Shown here piece by piece: positions 1 to 8,543 of a stretch of DNA of 32,869 nucleotides. The notes beneath the pieces are model-generated. The model had not been told where the DNA came from and ran no database searches. It was given only the letters and a program-made list of their open reading frames with translations. Position 1 is the stretch's first letter. Each line of letters opens with the position of its first letter. Both the position numbers and the translations under genes were made by a program. The stretch comes from Bacteroidota bacterium (lineage in GTDB: Bacteria; Bacteroidota; Bacteroidia; Bacteroidales; WCHB1-69), in NCBI GenBank assembly GCA_017860455.1, contig JAGDMF010000022.1, forward strand, positions 1 to 32,869, in the 5' to 3' direction.

Positions 1-1
1 C

Positions 2-148
2 TCCAGTTATTTGCAGAACTATCTGTATTGGTATATGATTTCTTACCAGATCAAGTACAGACTAGATCCATCCTCTGCATTGATTGAAAAATCGATCTCA
101 ATACCAAATGGAAAAGAGGATTACATACAGTGCAAAATGTTTGTATAA
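2..148 (+). CDS. 3' end of an unidentified gene (partial)
   Basis: An open frame enters from the left edge in the second forward frame, runs 48 codons without a stop and ends at TAA 146-148. The tail is rich in aromatic and charged residues (it includes YLQNYLYWYMISYQIKY) and ends in QCKMFV. The composition looks like a real protein end, and such tails occur in some transposases, but no diagnostic motif is present and no family is assigned. The start and most of the gene lie outside the window. AT-rich repeat DNA begins straight after the stop. Confidence 0.4.
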   Translation, partial: SSYLQNYLYWYMISYQIKYRLDPSSALIEKSISIPNGKEDYIQCKMFV

Positions 149-341
149 AATAAAAAAACTTTAGAAATAAATTTTAAAAGCCATTTGAACAATAAAATGG
201 TAGAAGTAGTGTGGGGTTAAATCAAACATAGAAGATTAAAAGTGGGATTTAGCTGATTTTAAGTGTATAAATTTTTACTTTAGGTTTGATTTTGTCTTCC
301 AAATGGGTGATTGGATTTGAAATTGGGGGTTCTCAATTGCC

Positions 342-447
342 TATTCTGATAAAAGATTGGTGAAAGGTCGAAGCAAAATCACAAAGTTTTGTATATTGTT
401 AAAAATAAATAATTTAGACAATTTTTTACCAATAATTTAATAGAATA
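342..447. repeat. IR106 inverted-repeat element, copy A
   Basis: A 106-bp unit bounded by imperfect 24-bp inverted repeats. The left end begins TATTCTGATAAAAGATTGGT and the right end finishes ACCAATAATTTAATAGAATA. Four further copies (876, 8344, 23371, 30344) share the ends and the length. There is no coding potential inside. TA at both outer ends would fit a MITE mobilised by a TA-targeting (IS630/Tc1-like) transposase, which is inference. A CTCCGTCGGA motif follows about 20 bp downstream, as it does after copy B. Confidence 0.75.
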
Positions 448-483
448 CCTTATTTAGAGCTCCGTCGGAAAATTGACCTCCGC

Positions 484-727
484 ATTAGGGCGAAGCCGGA
501 AAGCCCTAATAAATTAAAAGGTAACAAGTAACATTTAACATTTAACAAGTTACAAGTAAAAGGTATTGCTTTTTAACATATTATAATTTAGATTTTTGAG
601 CAATTGAGCATATTGAGCATCACGAGCACATGAGTACAGGCCGGAGACCGACCCTTTGGCTAGCGACGGGACTCACTTATTATATCGTTTGTATTGGATT
701 GAGCGCGGCCAAAGGGGAATGCCCCAA
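484..727 (+). repeat. GC-rich end-conserved element, copy 1 (rearranged)
   Basis: The left part reads ATTAGGGCGAAGCCGGAAA and closes as a perfect 8-bp hairpin (ATTAGGGC 484-491 with GCCCTAAT 503-510). The right part reads GGCCGGAGACCGAC, then a 9-bp inverted repeat CCCTTTGGC (652-660) with GCCAAAGGG (708-716), then GGAATGCCCCAAAAAA. The same left and right ends recur at 22845-23033 (minus) and 23788-23957 (plus). Here the middle holds heptad repeats and roughly 9-nt GAGCATNNN repeats (about 598-635), so this copy looks interrupted. Function unknown. Confidence 0.5.
519..567. repeat. Heptad tandem array (AAGTAAC/ATTTAAC type)
   Basis: Seven in-phase heptads: AGGTAAC, AAGTAAC, ATTTAAC twice, AAGTTAC, AAGTAAA, AGGTATT. 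AAGTAAC and ATTTAAC are the reverse complements of GTTACTT and GTTAAAT, which are frequent units of the large array at 17097-17467, so this is the same vocabulary in the opposite orientation. Confidence 0.7.
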
Positions 728-825
728 AAAAATGACTGCAGACGGCAGACAACGGACTGCAGACTAATGAATAGTGAAAGAGATAATAAATATGAGGTAA
801 AAGGTAAAAAGTAAAAGATAATAGT
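725..825. repeat. Heptad arrays (GACTGCA type, then AGGTAAA type)
   Basis: Two heptad stretches. Around 733-775 the sequence can be cut into 7-mers such as GACTGCA, GACGGCA, GACAACG, GACTGCA, GACTAAT. Around 794-822 come AGGTAAA twice, AAGTAAA and AGATAAT. The units differ between stretches but the 7-nt period holds. No ORF of note is present. Confidence 0.55.
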
Positions 826-875
826 TTTTAGTGGTAATTTTTTGTTCTAACTTATATAGTTTGCTACGAGTATTC

Positions 876-984
876 TATTCTAATAAATGATTGTTACTGT
901 AGAAATGAAAAATATGAAAATTTATATCTATTGTTTAATCAGCTATATGTGAATTTTTCACCAATCTTTTTTTAGATTAGGATA
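876..984. repeat. IR106 inverted-repeat element, copy B (diverged)
   Basis: The left end TATTCTAATAAATGATTG matches the family. The right end (CACCAATC, then AGATTAGGATA) is recognisable but carries a small insertion. It is followed within about 10 bp by GCTCCGTCGGA, as after copy A. No coding content. Confidence 0.6.
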
Positions 985-1011
985 TAATTGCTCCGTCGGA
1001 TGAATTTCCCC

Positions 1012-1052
1012 TGCAATCGAGCAATCGAGCAATCGAGCATTATGAGCATCAA
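1012..1052. repeat. Short GCAATCGA tandem repeat
   Basis: GCAATCGA occurs three times in tandem, followed by GCATTATGA and GCATCAAC, an 8/9-nt periodic tract. Related GAGCATNNN tracts lie at about 598-635 and 23320-23356. Confidence 0.6.
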
Positions 1053-1082
1053 CAGATATCATTCGTGGCCTACTTTTATAAA

Positions 1083-1108
1083 AAAAGGTCGGATTGCTCC
1101 GACCTTTT
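1083..1108 (-). terminator. Intrinsic terminator of the 2317-aa gene
   Basis: An 11-bp perfect stem, AAAAGGTCGGA (1083-1093) with TCCGACCTTTT (1098-1108), and a 4-nt loop. Read on the minus strand it lies about 28 bp after the stop codon and is followed by a T run. The 2751-aa gene has a similar GGTCG-type hairpin at its end. Confidence 0.85.
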
Positions 1109-1135
1109 ACAATAATTATTTGAACAAATTCGTGA

Positions 1136-4100
1136 TTATTTCTTCACAAACTTTTTAGTAATGGTTCCTTTTTCACTTTCCATTCTTACAAAGTAAACTC
1201 CATTTGCTAATTCGGAAACATCTACTCTTGTAATATCACTATTAACAGGTATCACTTTTAATAATTTCCCATAAATATCATATAACTTACACTCTTTTAC
1301 TTGTAATTGTGATTCATTTAATCTCAAATCAATGTAAGAATGCGTTGGATTTGGATATAAAGCAACTAATGTTGCTAACACACCCTCTTCAATACCTTCA
1401 GCAAAAGTTACTTCAAGAGTATGGTTAGCCAATACATTTTCAAATGTGTATGAATTGTTAACACATGGTGTTTCTGTTCCATCTACTAACATTAATACAA
1501 CACTTGTTCCAACACCGGGTGTAAAAACAAACTCTTGATTTGCGCCAGCATTTACAACAACATTACCGGAAGGTGTAATCGTTCCAGAACCACTTACTGT
1601 TGTTGATATTGTAAAGCTAGGACAGGCTAATGTTGTAAATGAAACTGGAGTTGTAAATGCACTTTCATATGTTCCACAAATTGCTTTTACTCTTACCTGA
1701 TAACCAGAATTACATTCTAAACCTGTTAATGAATATGAATTGGATGTTAGAATAGTTGATGTTGTCCAGTTTGTTGAGGAGGCTAATTTGTATTCCACTT
1801 GCCACTGTGTTTCTGTTCCTCCCGGTGTCCAGGTTACAACGGCTGATTGATCTGTAATTGAAACTGTAGGTACTTGAACATTAGTTGGAGCAGGTGTTAG
1901 TGTTGTAAAGTTAACGACTGATGTATAATTACTATAAACTCCAGCTGAACAAATAGCACGTACTCTTACATTGTAATCAGAACATGATGGTAATGCACTT
2001 AAAATATATGGATGACTGGTTACCTGAACTGTAGTCCATGTGGTTGCAGATGCTAATTTATAATCTAATTCCCATGATGTTTCAGTTCCTCCTGGTGTCC
2101 AGTTGATCGTTACACTACCATTTATAATATTAGATACAGCTAATGCTGTAGGTGCATTACATGCAGCTACTGCTGTTGTTGTAAAGTTTACATCAGCGGT
2201 ATAAGCACTGGTATCCCCAGCACCACATATTGCTCTAACTTTTACGTCATAAGGAGTTGATGCAGTCAATAAAGTCATATTGTATGTTGGAGCACTAACT
2301 AAAGCTGTATTCCATGTACTTGAAGCTGTAGGTTTATAGGCAACTTCCCATTGTGTTTCTGTTCCACCAGCTGTCCATGTTGCAGTTGCATCTGTTGAAG
2401 TTATTGCTGAAACAGCTAAGTTCGTAGGAGTTGTACATGTAACAACTGCATCGGTAATATTTACATCATCGATGTACCAGTAATTAATTTGGTATAGGTT
2501 TCCATCAACAACCCAAGCGATATAATTAACCCCTGATGAAAGTGTTAAATTAACAGTAACCGTATTAGGACCAACACTTCCTGAACCTGATGCATATGTA
2601 AATGGTTGATCAGTCCAGTTTGTTAAATCAGTACTAGATTGAATTTTTAATGTTGCACCTGCAGCATAATCATTATAGTATTGTTTAAATGTAAGAACTG
2701 GATTTGTTACTCCTGTAAAATCAATTGCTGGTGAAATAAATCTGGAAATTCCAATTGCATTTTGGTATGTACAAACCATTTGATTAGCGGCTCCTCCTGC
2801 ATCTGTTGCAGTACTTACAGACCAACGATTTGAAGATAAAGCACCTGAATAAGTTTGAGACCAACATACAGGAATTGAAGAACCATTAAAGTTTTCAACA
2901 AATGGTAAGGTTGTAGATAAACATGGTGTAGTAATTGTTATCTTTACAGACCATACACTAGAATCACCAGCTCCACAAATAGCTTTTACATAAAAATCGT
3001 AAGAAGTTGCAGGGGAAAGTGTTGCAATATTTTGAGGATTTATTGATGTAGCTAATAATGTTCCTGTACCATGAGTAAATCCTGCGATTCCATACTCAAT
3101 TTCCCATGATGTTGCAGTACCATTTTCAGTCCATGCTAAATCTAAAGATGAAGTAGTAATATTAGAAGCAGTTAAGGCTGTTGGTGCAGGACAAGATGGT
3201 AAAGTTGTAAATGTTCCGGGTAAAGACCAGTTACTACTATTTCCTGATCCGCAATCTGCTTTTACATAATATTGATAAGTTGTTAGAGGAGATAAACTTG
3301 AAATAATATAAGGATTTGTAGAAGCATTTACTGAAGTTCCCGTTCCTAAAGTGAATCCTGGAGCACCGTATTCAATAACCCAGGAAGTAGCAGATCCTGC
3401 TTCAGTCCAGTTAATTTGAGCTGAATAAGATCCAATATTGGTTGCAGAAACACCAGTAGGACGAACACATGAGTTATAAGGATTAACCTGGAAGTTATCT
3501 ATATGAATATCATTGTCATAAGTATATGTAGCATCATTTTCATAAGCAAAGAAAGCAAATTTAACAATTCCTGAATAAGGTGCCATAGCTACAGAATCAT
3601 ATAATGGAATTGATTGACTTTGAAGAGTATTATTTAAAGTACTAAAAAGTGTTCCGGTTGTATTGTTCCACTCTTTAATAATGCCGGTACTATTCCATGT
3701 AGTTCCATTATCAGTAGAAATTAATACAGCAAATCTTGCATTAGGAGATTGTGCCGTATTTCCAACAGCAGTATTATAATAATCTGTAATAGCAATATCA
3801 AAATCTAACTGATATTGGTTCGAACCATCTCCAAGATCGATTGAAGGAGTGATTAACCAGTATTGACAAGAAGTAGAATATTGATTAACAGCAGCAGTAT
3901 TTTGACCAAATGATGTTCTAATATACCATCCTGAAGTACTTGCTGTTAATGAAGCATTTCCTGTTGCAGGTAGTGCCCCCGATTTTCTTTCCCAACAAGC
4001 ATTGGGCAACATTGTTGCAAATGGTTCAGAAATAGTTGGAGGTGTAAGTGGTGCACATAATGTTGTAAAAGAAACAGCTGTAGAGAAATCACTAGTTTCA

Positions 4101-7100
4101 GTAGCGGAACAATTAGCTTGAACTCTAAACTGATATGTGGTCATTGGAAGTAATGTAGTTAAATTATATGGGAAAGTTACATTTGAAATCAAAGTCCAGG
4201 TTGTTTCTGTATTAGTTTTGTATTCAATATTATAATCAACAGCAGTTCCTACAGTTGCTTGATTCCAGTTTAATGTGGCATCAAAAGCAGTTACGTTTGT
4301 AGCAGTTAATCCAAATGGAGGAAGACAAGATGGCATAGCACTTACTGTTAAACTATCATATCTATTATTATACCATGCTGAACCTGGATTATATTTAATA
4401 GCAATTCTTTCATTACCGGTTAAAGTATTGTTGGTTAATAAGTCAAAATTATACCATACTCCACCTGTAGCGCCAGCAAGAGTTTGGTTAATCACTTCAA
4501 CAAATGTTGCTGCATTGTTTGGATCTGTAAGATAACCAATTCTATGATTAGCAGAACCGCCATAATATCTGAATCCAATTCTTAATGTATTAACAGGATC
4601 ACTGAATTTTGGTAAAATAATGTATGCTTCTCCAGAGGAAGAAGAGCTGAAATCCATTTGTAAAGCTTTTCCTGCTTGTGGTACTTCAGAAGTTAAGTCA
4701 ATTACTTTCACTGTACCGTATCCTGATTGGATTTTATTATAACAACTAGGAATATCATTCACTGCTGTTGATTCAAAATCTTGAACATAAGGTAATACTG
4801 TAATTAAATCACAAAGAGTTGAGAAGTTGAAAGCTGGACTAAAGCCACTTAACACACCACCATCACATACAGATTGTACTCTGAATTGATATTGAGTATT
4901 TTGCAATAAACCGGAAATTGTATATGGAGAAGTCGCATTTGAAATGGGAATCCAGGTAGTTGCTGATAATTCTTTGTATTCTAAATTGTAACTATTTCCT
5001 GTTCCATTCCAAGTTACTGTTGCATCGTTAATACCTGAATTGTATAATGCTAATGTAGTTGGTTCAACACAAGGAGGTTGTTGCATAATGGTTAAGCTAT
5101 CAATTCTGGCACTATATCCTGATGCCATCACAAATTTAATGGCTAATCTTTCGGATCCAGTCATGGTATTGGAGGTTACCATATCAAAACTATACCAGCC
5201 ACCACTAGTACTTAGAGGTGCATTATGTAATTCAACAAATGATGCAGCATTGGATGCATCTGTCATGTAGCCAATTTTATACAAATGGTTTGCTCCACCA
5301 TAGTATTTAAACATGATTCTTAATGTGTTAACAGGATCATTAGTTAATGGTAAAATCAAGAAACAATTATTGGAAACTGAACCTGAACTAAAATTACATA
5401 CCATACTTCCATCGCTGTTTGTAACACCAACACTTGCAGATCCTGATAATAATTTATTGAAACATACAGGAATTTGACCAGATGCAGTGGATTCAAAATT
5501 TTCAACAAATGGTAATGTAAGGATTGGATCACATAAAGTTGTGAATGTTTTTTCTATAGTCCATAAACTTGCATCTCCCGGAGCGCATACCGCTCTTACT
5601 TTAACTTGATATGTAGTAGCAGGTGTTAAATTTAATATAGTATAAATGGTATCATAAGCAGTTTCTGTTGTCCATGTTGTTTCTGAGCTAGTTTTGTATG
5701 ACACTTCCCACTCTGATTCAGTTCCGCCTCTTTGCCAGTTAATAGTTGCTGCGTTATTTAATATTGCAGGTACAGTAACAGAAGTAGCAGGTGGTCTTGC
5801 ACAAGAAGCAGGATAATCAATACTAACCTCATCCAAATACATATCACCCCAATAATCAGAGGTACATTCAAAAATGATATGTGTAAATGTATCTGCAGGT
5901 ATAACAGCAACATATTCATACCAACCAGCTGATGGAACAGCAGGAGCTTGATTATAAACGCGTTGAACTGTTGTTAATAGAACTGCTCCGGTGGTTGATG
6001 CTGAGCTATTGGCTTTAACTCTAAGAGCTCCAACAGTATAAGAATTATTGTAATCTTGTCTGTGGAACCAGAATCTTACTTCCATACCAGTAGTTAAATT
6101 AGCTAATGCTGGAGTTACAATATAACCCACTTGACCTGAAGAATATGAATAACCTGCAAAACGAGCCATCCCAGTTCCAAAAAATGGAGTTGCAGATGGA
6201 TAATTACCTGTTGTTACAAAATTAAATGGGTTTGAAGAACTATTTGTCCAACACAAAGGTAAAGATGTTGTATTAAATGATTCTGCAAATGGAATGGTAA
6301 ATGGCACACAAGTTGTAGCAAAATTAACAGTTGATCCCCAAAGAGTATCTGAACCAACAATAGCATAAGCTTGGTAATGATAGTTTGTAGCAGGAACAAG
6401 CAATTGAAGATCATAAGTCATTGGGTTGTTATAATCCTGAACATAATTCCAAACTGTTTCAGACGTTTTTTTGTATCTGAAGCCTGATTCAGAAGGAATA
6501 CAGTTGGCATAAGATCCATTTAATTGGGCAGAATAAGCAGTTACTAATGTGGCAGCTGTTGTATAGGCTACTCCTCCACAATAACCAGTAGTAGTCACAC
6601 CAGTAGTAGTAGGGTTAACTGAAGCTAAAATAGTGGTTCCATTGCCATCTAATACAGCAACTCTCATATAGGATGGGGAGGTTCCATCAGTAGTTCTTAC
6701 AATTGAAATGACATCACCGGTTCCGGCATCAAATGTAAAAGGTATTGGACCATATCCGGTAGTAAAAGTTGAACCTATTCCTGACAATACAGGAGTTCCA
6801 TTAACATTAACAGACACTTGTCCACCATACCAACCACCTCCATATTGAGCTGAAATTTGTAAAGCATGTGTACAGGTAGCTGCAATTTCTCTTGCACCCG
6901 TAGGATCAGACGTTATTGGGTACATAGTAGTCCCATCTATAACTGCACTGATAAATGTACCATCCACTAAATTGGCTAAAGTAGCATTCGGATTTATATC
7001 ATAGGATAACCATAAATAACTTCTCCCACAAGGGATTGTTTGAGATCCGGTAAAAGTCATATTAGTACCAGCAGATGGAGGAGTTGGAATTGTTGTACCA

Positions 7101-8089
7101 AACTGGGTGGTTGGAGTAAAATTGTTATTAGAGCCTGTAAACCAAACTCTGGCATTCAAGATATCAGATGTAGATGTGGTTCCAAAAGTTTGAAAAACTA
7201 ACTGAGATAATGTTACATCAGAAAAAGCATCTATGGCAACTTTTATAATATGTTGATTGGTTCCTCCTAAAGATGCAGGAGACGTCGTTGATTGATAACC
7301 TTCAATAGAGGTTAAACCCGCTGGAGCTGTGCTTGTAAACAAAGAGTTACAAGCAGGAGCATAAGGTGCTTCATATACCTCACCTGAAGGTCCAACTGTT
7401 GCAGTAAAATCTAGATTACCATCTAAATCAGTGTCGGTATTAAAATTATCCATTTCATAATAAGCTACTAAATTGGAATAATTAGGGTGTGCAGAAGTGA
7501 TAGTTGAATTATAATAAGCGGCAATATCTGTTGCACTTAATGCAACATTCCATATTCTTACTTCATCAACTCTTCCTGGAAAGTTACGATCATGATATAA
7601 ATGAGATCTTCCAATTTCTAATGGAATAGTATCATTTATAGCAACTGGACCAGTGTATGCTAATGTAGTTCCAACTTGAATACCATTAACATATATTTTC
7701 AATTGAGTTCCATCAAAAACACCGGCAACGTGTTGCCAAGTATTTAATACAAGTGTTCCTGAAGGCGAATTTAATTCTTTCCATTGAGTTGTAGATCCGG
7801 TACCAATATTAAAATTTAAAGTACCATTTGCACCACATCTTAACATGTATCCCTGAAAATTAAGCCCTTCCTTGTTTAAAATACAACCTTGATAAACGGC
7901 ACTCTTCCATGAAGTTGGGTAAATCCAAGCTTCAATTGTCAAAGGACCAGATATATCCAATGTTGGATTTAAAGGAACTTTTGCAGTTTGATTTTGATTG
8001 GAAAAGCTCAAAGCATAGTTTTGAGCATTTGTAGTGAATACACTAAAAAATAGTGCTATCCACAAAAAGATAAATAATTTTTTTTTCAT
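1136..8089 (-). CDS. Giant LamG/FnIII secreted protein with T9SS sorting domain (2317 aa)
   Basis: Predicted cell-surface or secreted multidomain protein, probably an adhesin or glycan-binding protein. The start MKKKLFIFLWIALFF... is a signal peptide ending near NAQ (about residue 23). A LamG/concanavalin-like domain spans about 25-200 (LTIEAWIYPTSW, NTWQHVAGVFDG, DEVRIWN). A sialidase-N-like domain spans about 262-402. Then come about nine FnIII modules (near 510, 760, 1005, 1253, 1540, 1630, 1883, 1975, 2066), several separated by 150-190-aa jelly-roll domains that often begin LPFVENF. A bacterial-repeat domain follows at about 2155-2230. The last 75 residues form a type A T9SS sorting domain (LYPNPTHSYIDLRL ... 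GVYFVR ... KKFVKK). Domain names are from motif recognition. No catalytic site is evident. It is a paralogue of the next gene upstream; its ligand cannot be read from sequence. Confidence 0.93.
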   Translation of the reverse strand: MKKKLFIFLWIALFFSVFTTNAQNYALSFSNQNQTAKVPLNPTLDISGPLTIEAWIYPTSWKSAVYQGCILNKEGLNFQGYMLRCGANGTLNFNIGTGSTTQWKELNSPSGTLVLNTWQHVAGVFDGTQLKIYVNGIQVGTTLAYTGPVAINDTIPLEIGRSHLYHDRNFPGRVDEVRIWNVALSATDIAAYYNSTITSAHPNYSNLVAYYEMDNFNTDTDLDGNLDFTATVGPSGEVYEAPYAPACNSLFTSTAPAGLTSIEGYQSTTSPASLGGTNQHIIKVAIDAFSDVTLSQLVFQTFGTTSTSDILNARVWFTGSNNNFTPTTQFGTTIPTPPSAGTNMTFTGSQTIPCGRSYLWLSYDINPNATLANLVDGTFISAVIDGTTMYPITSDPTGAREIAATCTHALQISAQYGGGWYGGQVSVNVNGTPVLSGIGSTFTTGYGPIPFTFDAGTGDVISIVRTTDGTSPSYMRVAVLDGNGTTILASVNPTTTGVTTTGYCGGVAYTTAATLVTAYSAQLNGSYANCIPSESGFRYKKTSETVWNYVQDYNNPMTYDLQLLVPATNYHYQAYAIVGSDTLWGSTVNFATTCVPFTIPFAESFNTTSLPLCWTNSSSNPFNFVTTGNYPSATPFFGTGMARFAGYSYSSGQVGYIVTPALANLTTGMEVRFWFHRQDYNNSYTVGALRVKANSSASTTGAVLLTTVQRVYNQAPAVPSAGWYEYVAVIPADTFTHIIFECTSDYWGDMYLDEVSIDYPASCARPPATSVTVPAILNNAATINWQRGGTESEWEVSYKTSSETTWTTETAYDTIYTILNLTPATTYQVKVRAVCAPGDASLWTIEKTFTTLCDPILTLPFVENFESTASGQIPVCFNKLLSGSASVGVTNSDGSMVCNFSSGSVSNNCFLILPLTNDPVNTLRIMFKYYGGANHLYKIGYMTDASNAASFVELHNAPLSTSGGWYSFDMVTSNTMTGSERLAIKFVMASGYSARIDSLTIMQQPPCVEPTTLALYNSGINDATVTWNGTGNSYNLEYKELSATTWIPISNATSPYTISGLLQNTQYQFRVQSVCDGGVLSGFSPAFNFSTLCDLITVLPYVQDFESTAVNDIPSCYNKIQSGYGTVKVIDLTSEVPQAGKALQMDFSSSSSGEAYIILPKFSDPVNTLRIGFRYYGGSANHRIGYLTDPNNAATFVEVINQTLAGATGGVWYNFDLLTNNTLTGNERIAIKYNPGSAWYNNRYDSLTVSAMPSCLPPFGLTATNVTAFDATLNWNQATVGTAVDYNIEYKTNTETTWTLISNVTFPYNLTTLLPMTTYQFRVQANCSATETSDFSTAVSFTTLCAPLTPPTISEPFATMLPNACWERKSGALPATGNASLTASTSGWYIRTSFGQNTAAVNQYSTSCQYWLITPSIDLGDGSNQYQLDFDIAITDYYNTAVGNTAQSPNARFAVLISTDNGTTWNSTGIIKEWNNTTGTLFSTLNNTLQSQSIPLYDSVAMAPYSGIVKFAFFAYENDATYTYDNDIHIDNFQVNPYNSCVRPTGVSATNIGSYSAQINWTEAGSATSWVIEYGAPGFTLGTGTSVNASTNPYIISSLSPLTTYQYYVKADCGSGNSSNWSLPGTFTTLPSCPAPTALTASNITTSSLDLAWTENGTATSWEIEYGIAGFTHGTGTLLATSINPQNIATLSPATSYDFYVKAICGAGDSSVWSVKITITTPCLSTTLPFVENFNGSSIPVCWSQTYSGALSSNRWSVSTATDAGGAANQMVCTYQNAIGISRFISPAIDFTGVTNPVLTFKQYYNDYAAGATLKIQSSTDLTNWTDQPFTYASGSGSVGPNTVTVNLTLSSGVNYIAWVVDGNLYQINYWYIDDVNITDAVVTCTTPTNLAVSAITSTDATATWTAGGTETQWEVAYKPTASSTWNTALVSAPTYNMTLLTASTPYDVKVRAICGAGDTSAYTADVNFTTTAVAACNAPTALAVSNIINGSVTINWTPGGTETSWELDYKLASATTWTTVQVTSHPYILSALPSCSDYNVRVRAICSAGVYSNYTSVVNFTTLTPAPTNVQVPTVSITDQSAVVTWTPGGTETQWQVEYKLASSTNWTTSTILTSNSYSLTGLECNSGYQVRVKAICGTYESAFTTPVSFTTLACPSFTISTTVSGSGTITPSGNVVVNAGANQEFVFTPGVGTSVVLMLVDGTETPCVNNSYTFENVLANHTLEVTFAEGIEEGVLATLVALYPNPTHSYIDLRLNESQLQVKECKLYDIYGKLLKVIPVNSDITRVDVSELANGVYFVRMESEKGTITKKFVKK

Positions 8090-8198
8090 AACTTTTTGAT
8101 ATTTTGGTTATTAAATTGGTTTTAAAATAATATTTTAACATTTATTAACTTTTAATATAATATAAATTTAGATTTTTATTTACTTTATTTTAATATGG

Positions 8199-8206
8199 CA
8201 AATGTA
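8199..8206 (-). promoter_or_regulatory. Candidate -7 box for the 2317-aa gene
   Basis: On the minus strand this reads TACATTTG, matching the Bacteroidota -7 consensus TAnnTTTG, about 110 bp before the start codon. No clear TTTG -33 box is seen at the expected spacing, so support is modest. Confidence 0.35.
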
Positions 8207-8343
8207 ATTAATTTTTTCTTAACTTTCTTTGCATTTTATTAATATTTATTAACATTTATAAGATTAAATTGTGAATATCTTTTCATAATTATCATAAGTA
8301 ATTAATTTTATGATGATTACGAATATTTTGAATTAAAATTTCA

Positions 8344-8449
8344 TATTCTAATAAATGGTTGGTAATTTTTTTTACAATATACTTTAGTTGAGATTTTTTC
8401 TAATAAGATTCATTTTACATCAAAAGTGTACCAATCATTTATTAGAATA
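8344..8449. repeat. IR106 inverted-repeat element, copy C (best preserved)
   Basis: A 106-bp element in the gap between the two giant genes. The left end TATTCTAATAAATGGTTGGT and the right end ACCAATCATTTATTAGAATA pair as inverted repeats with 20 of 21 positions matching. The interior of about 64 bp is AT-rich and non-coding. The rest of the gap 8090-8543 is AT-rich leader DNA plus the terminator at 8491. Confidence 0.85.
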
Positions 8450-8490
8450 GAAGACTTGGCTCAAATTGTAAGAAATTAGAAAAAAATAAA

Positions 8491-8514
8491 AAGGGTCGAA
8501 AAACTCCGACCCTT
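8491..8514 (-). terminator. Intrinsic terminator of the 2751-aa gene
   Basis: Stem AAGGGTCG (8491-8498) with CGACCCTT (8507-8514) and an 8-nt loop. On the minus strand it lies about 30 bp after the stop and is followed by a T-rich run. Confidence 0.8.
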
Positions 8515-8543
8515 CATAAAAAATTTTATTAAATACAAAATAG

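Noticed and set aside
8344-8449. IR106 as integron attC site
   Set aside because: Length and inverted ends are suggestive, but the ends do not read RYYYAAC/GTTRRRY and no integrase or cassette-like gene spacing is present.
8344-8449. IR106 as an intrinsic terminator
   Set aside because: The arms are separated by more than 60 bp, there is no T run in the right place, and the 2751-aa gene already has its own terminator at 8491-8514.
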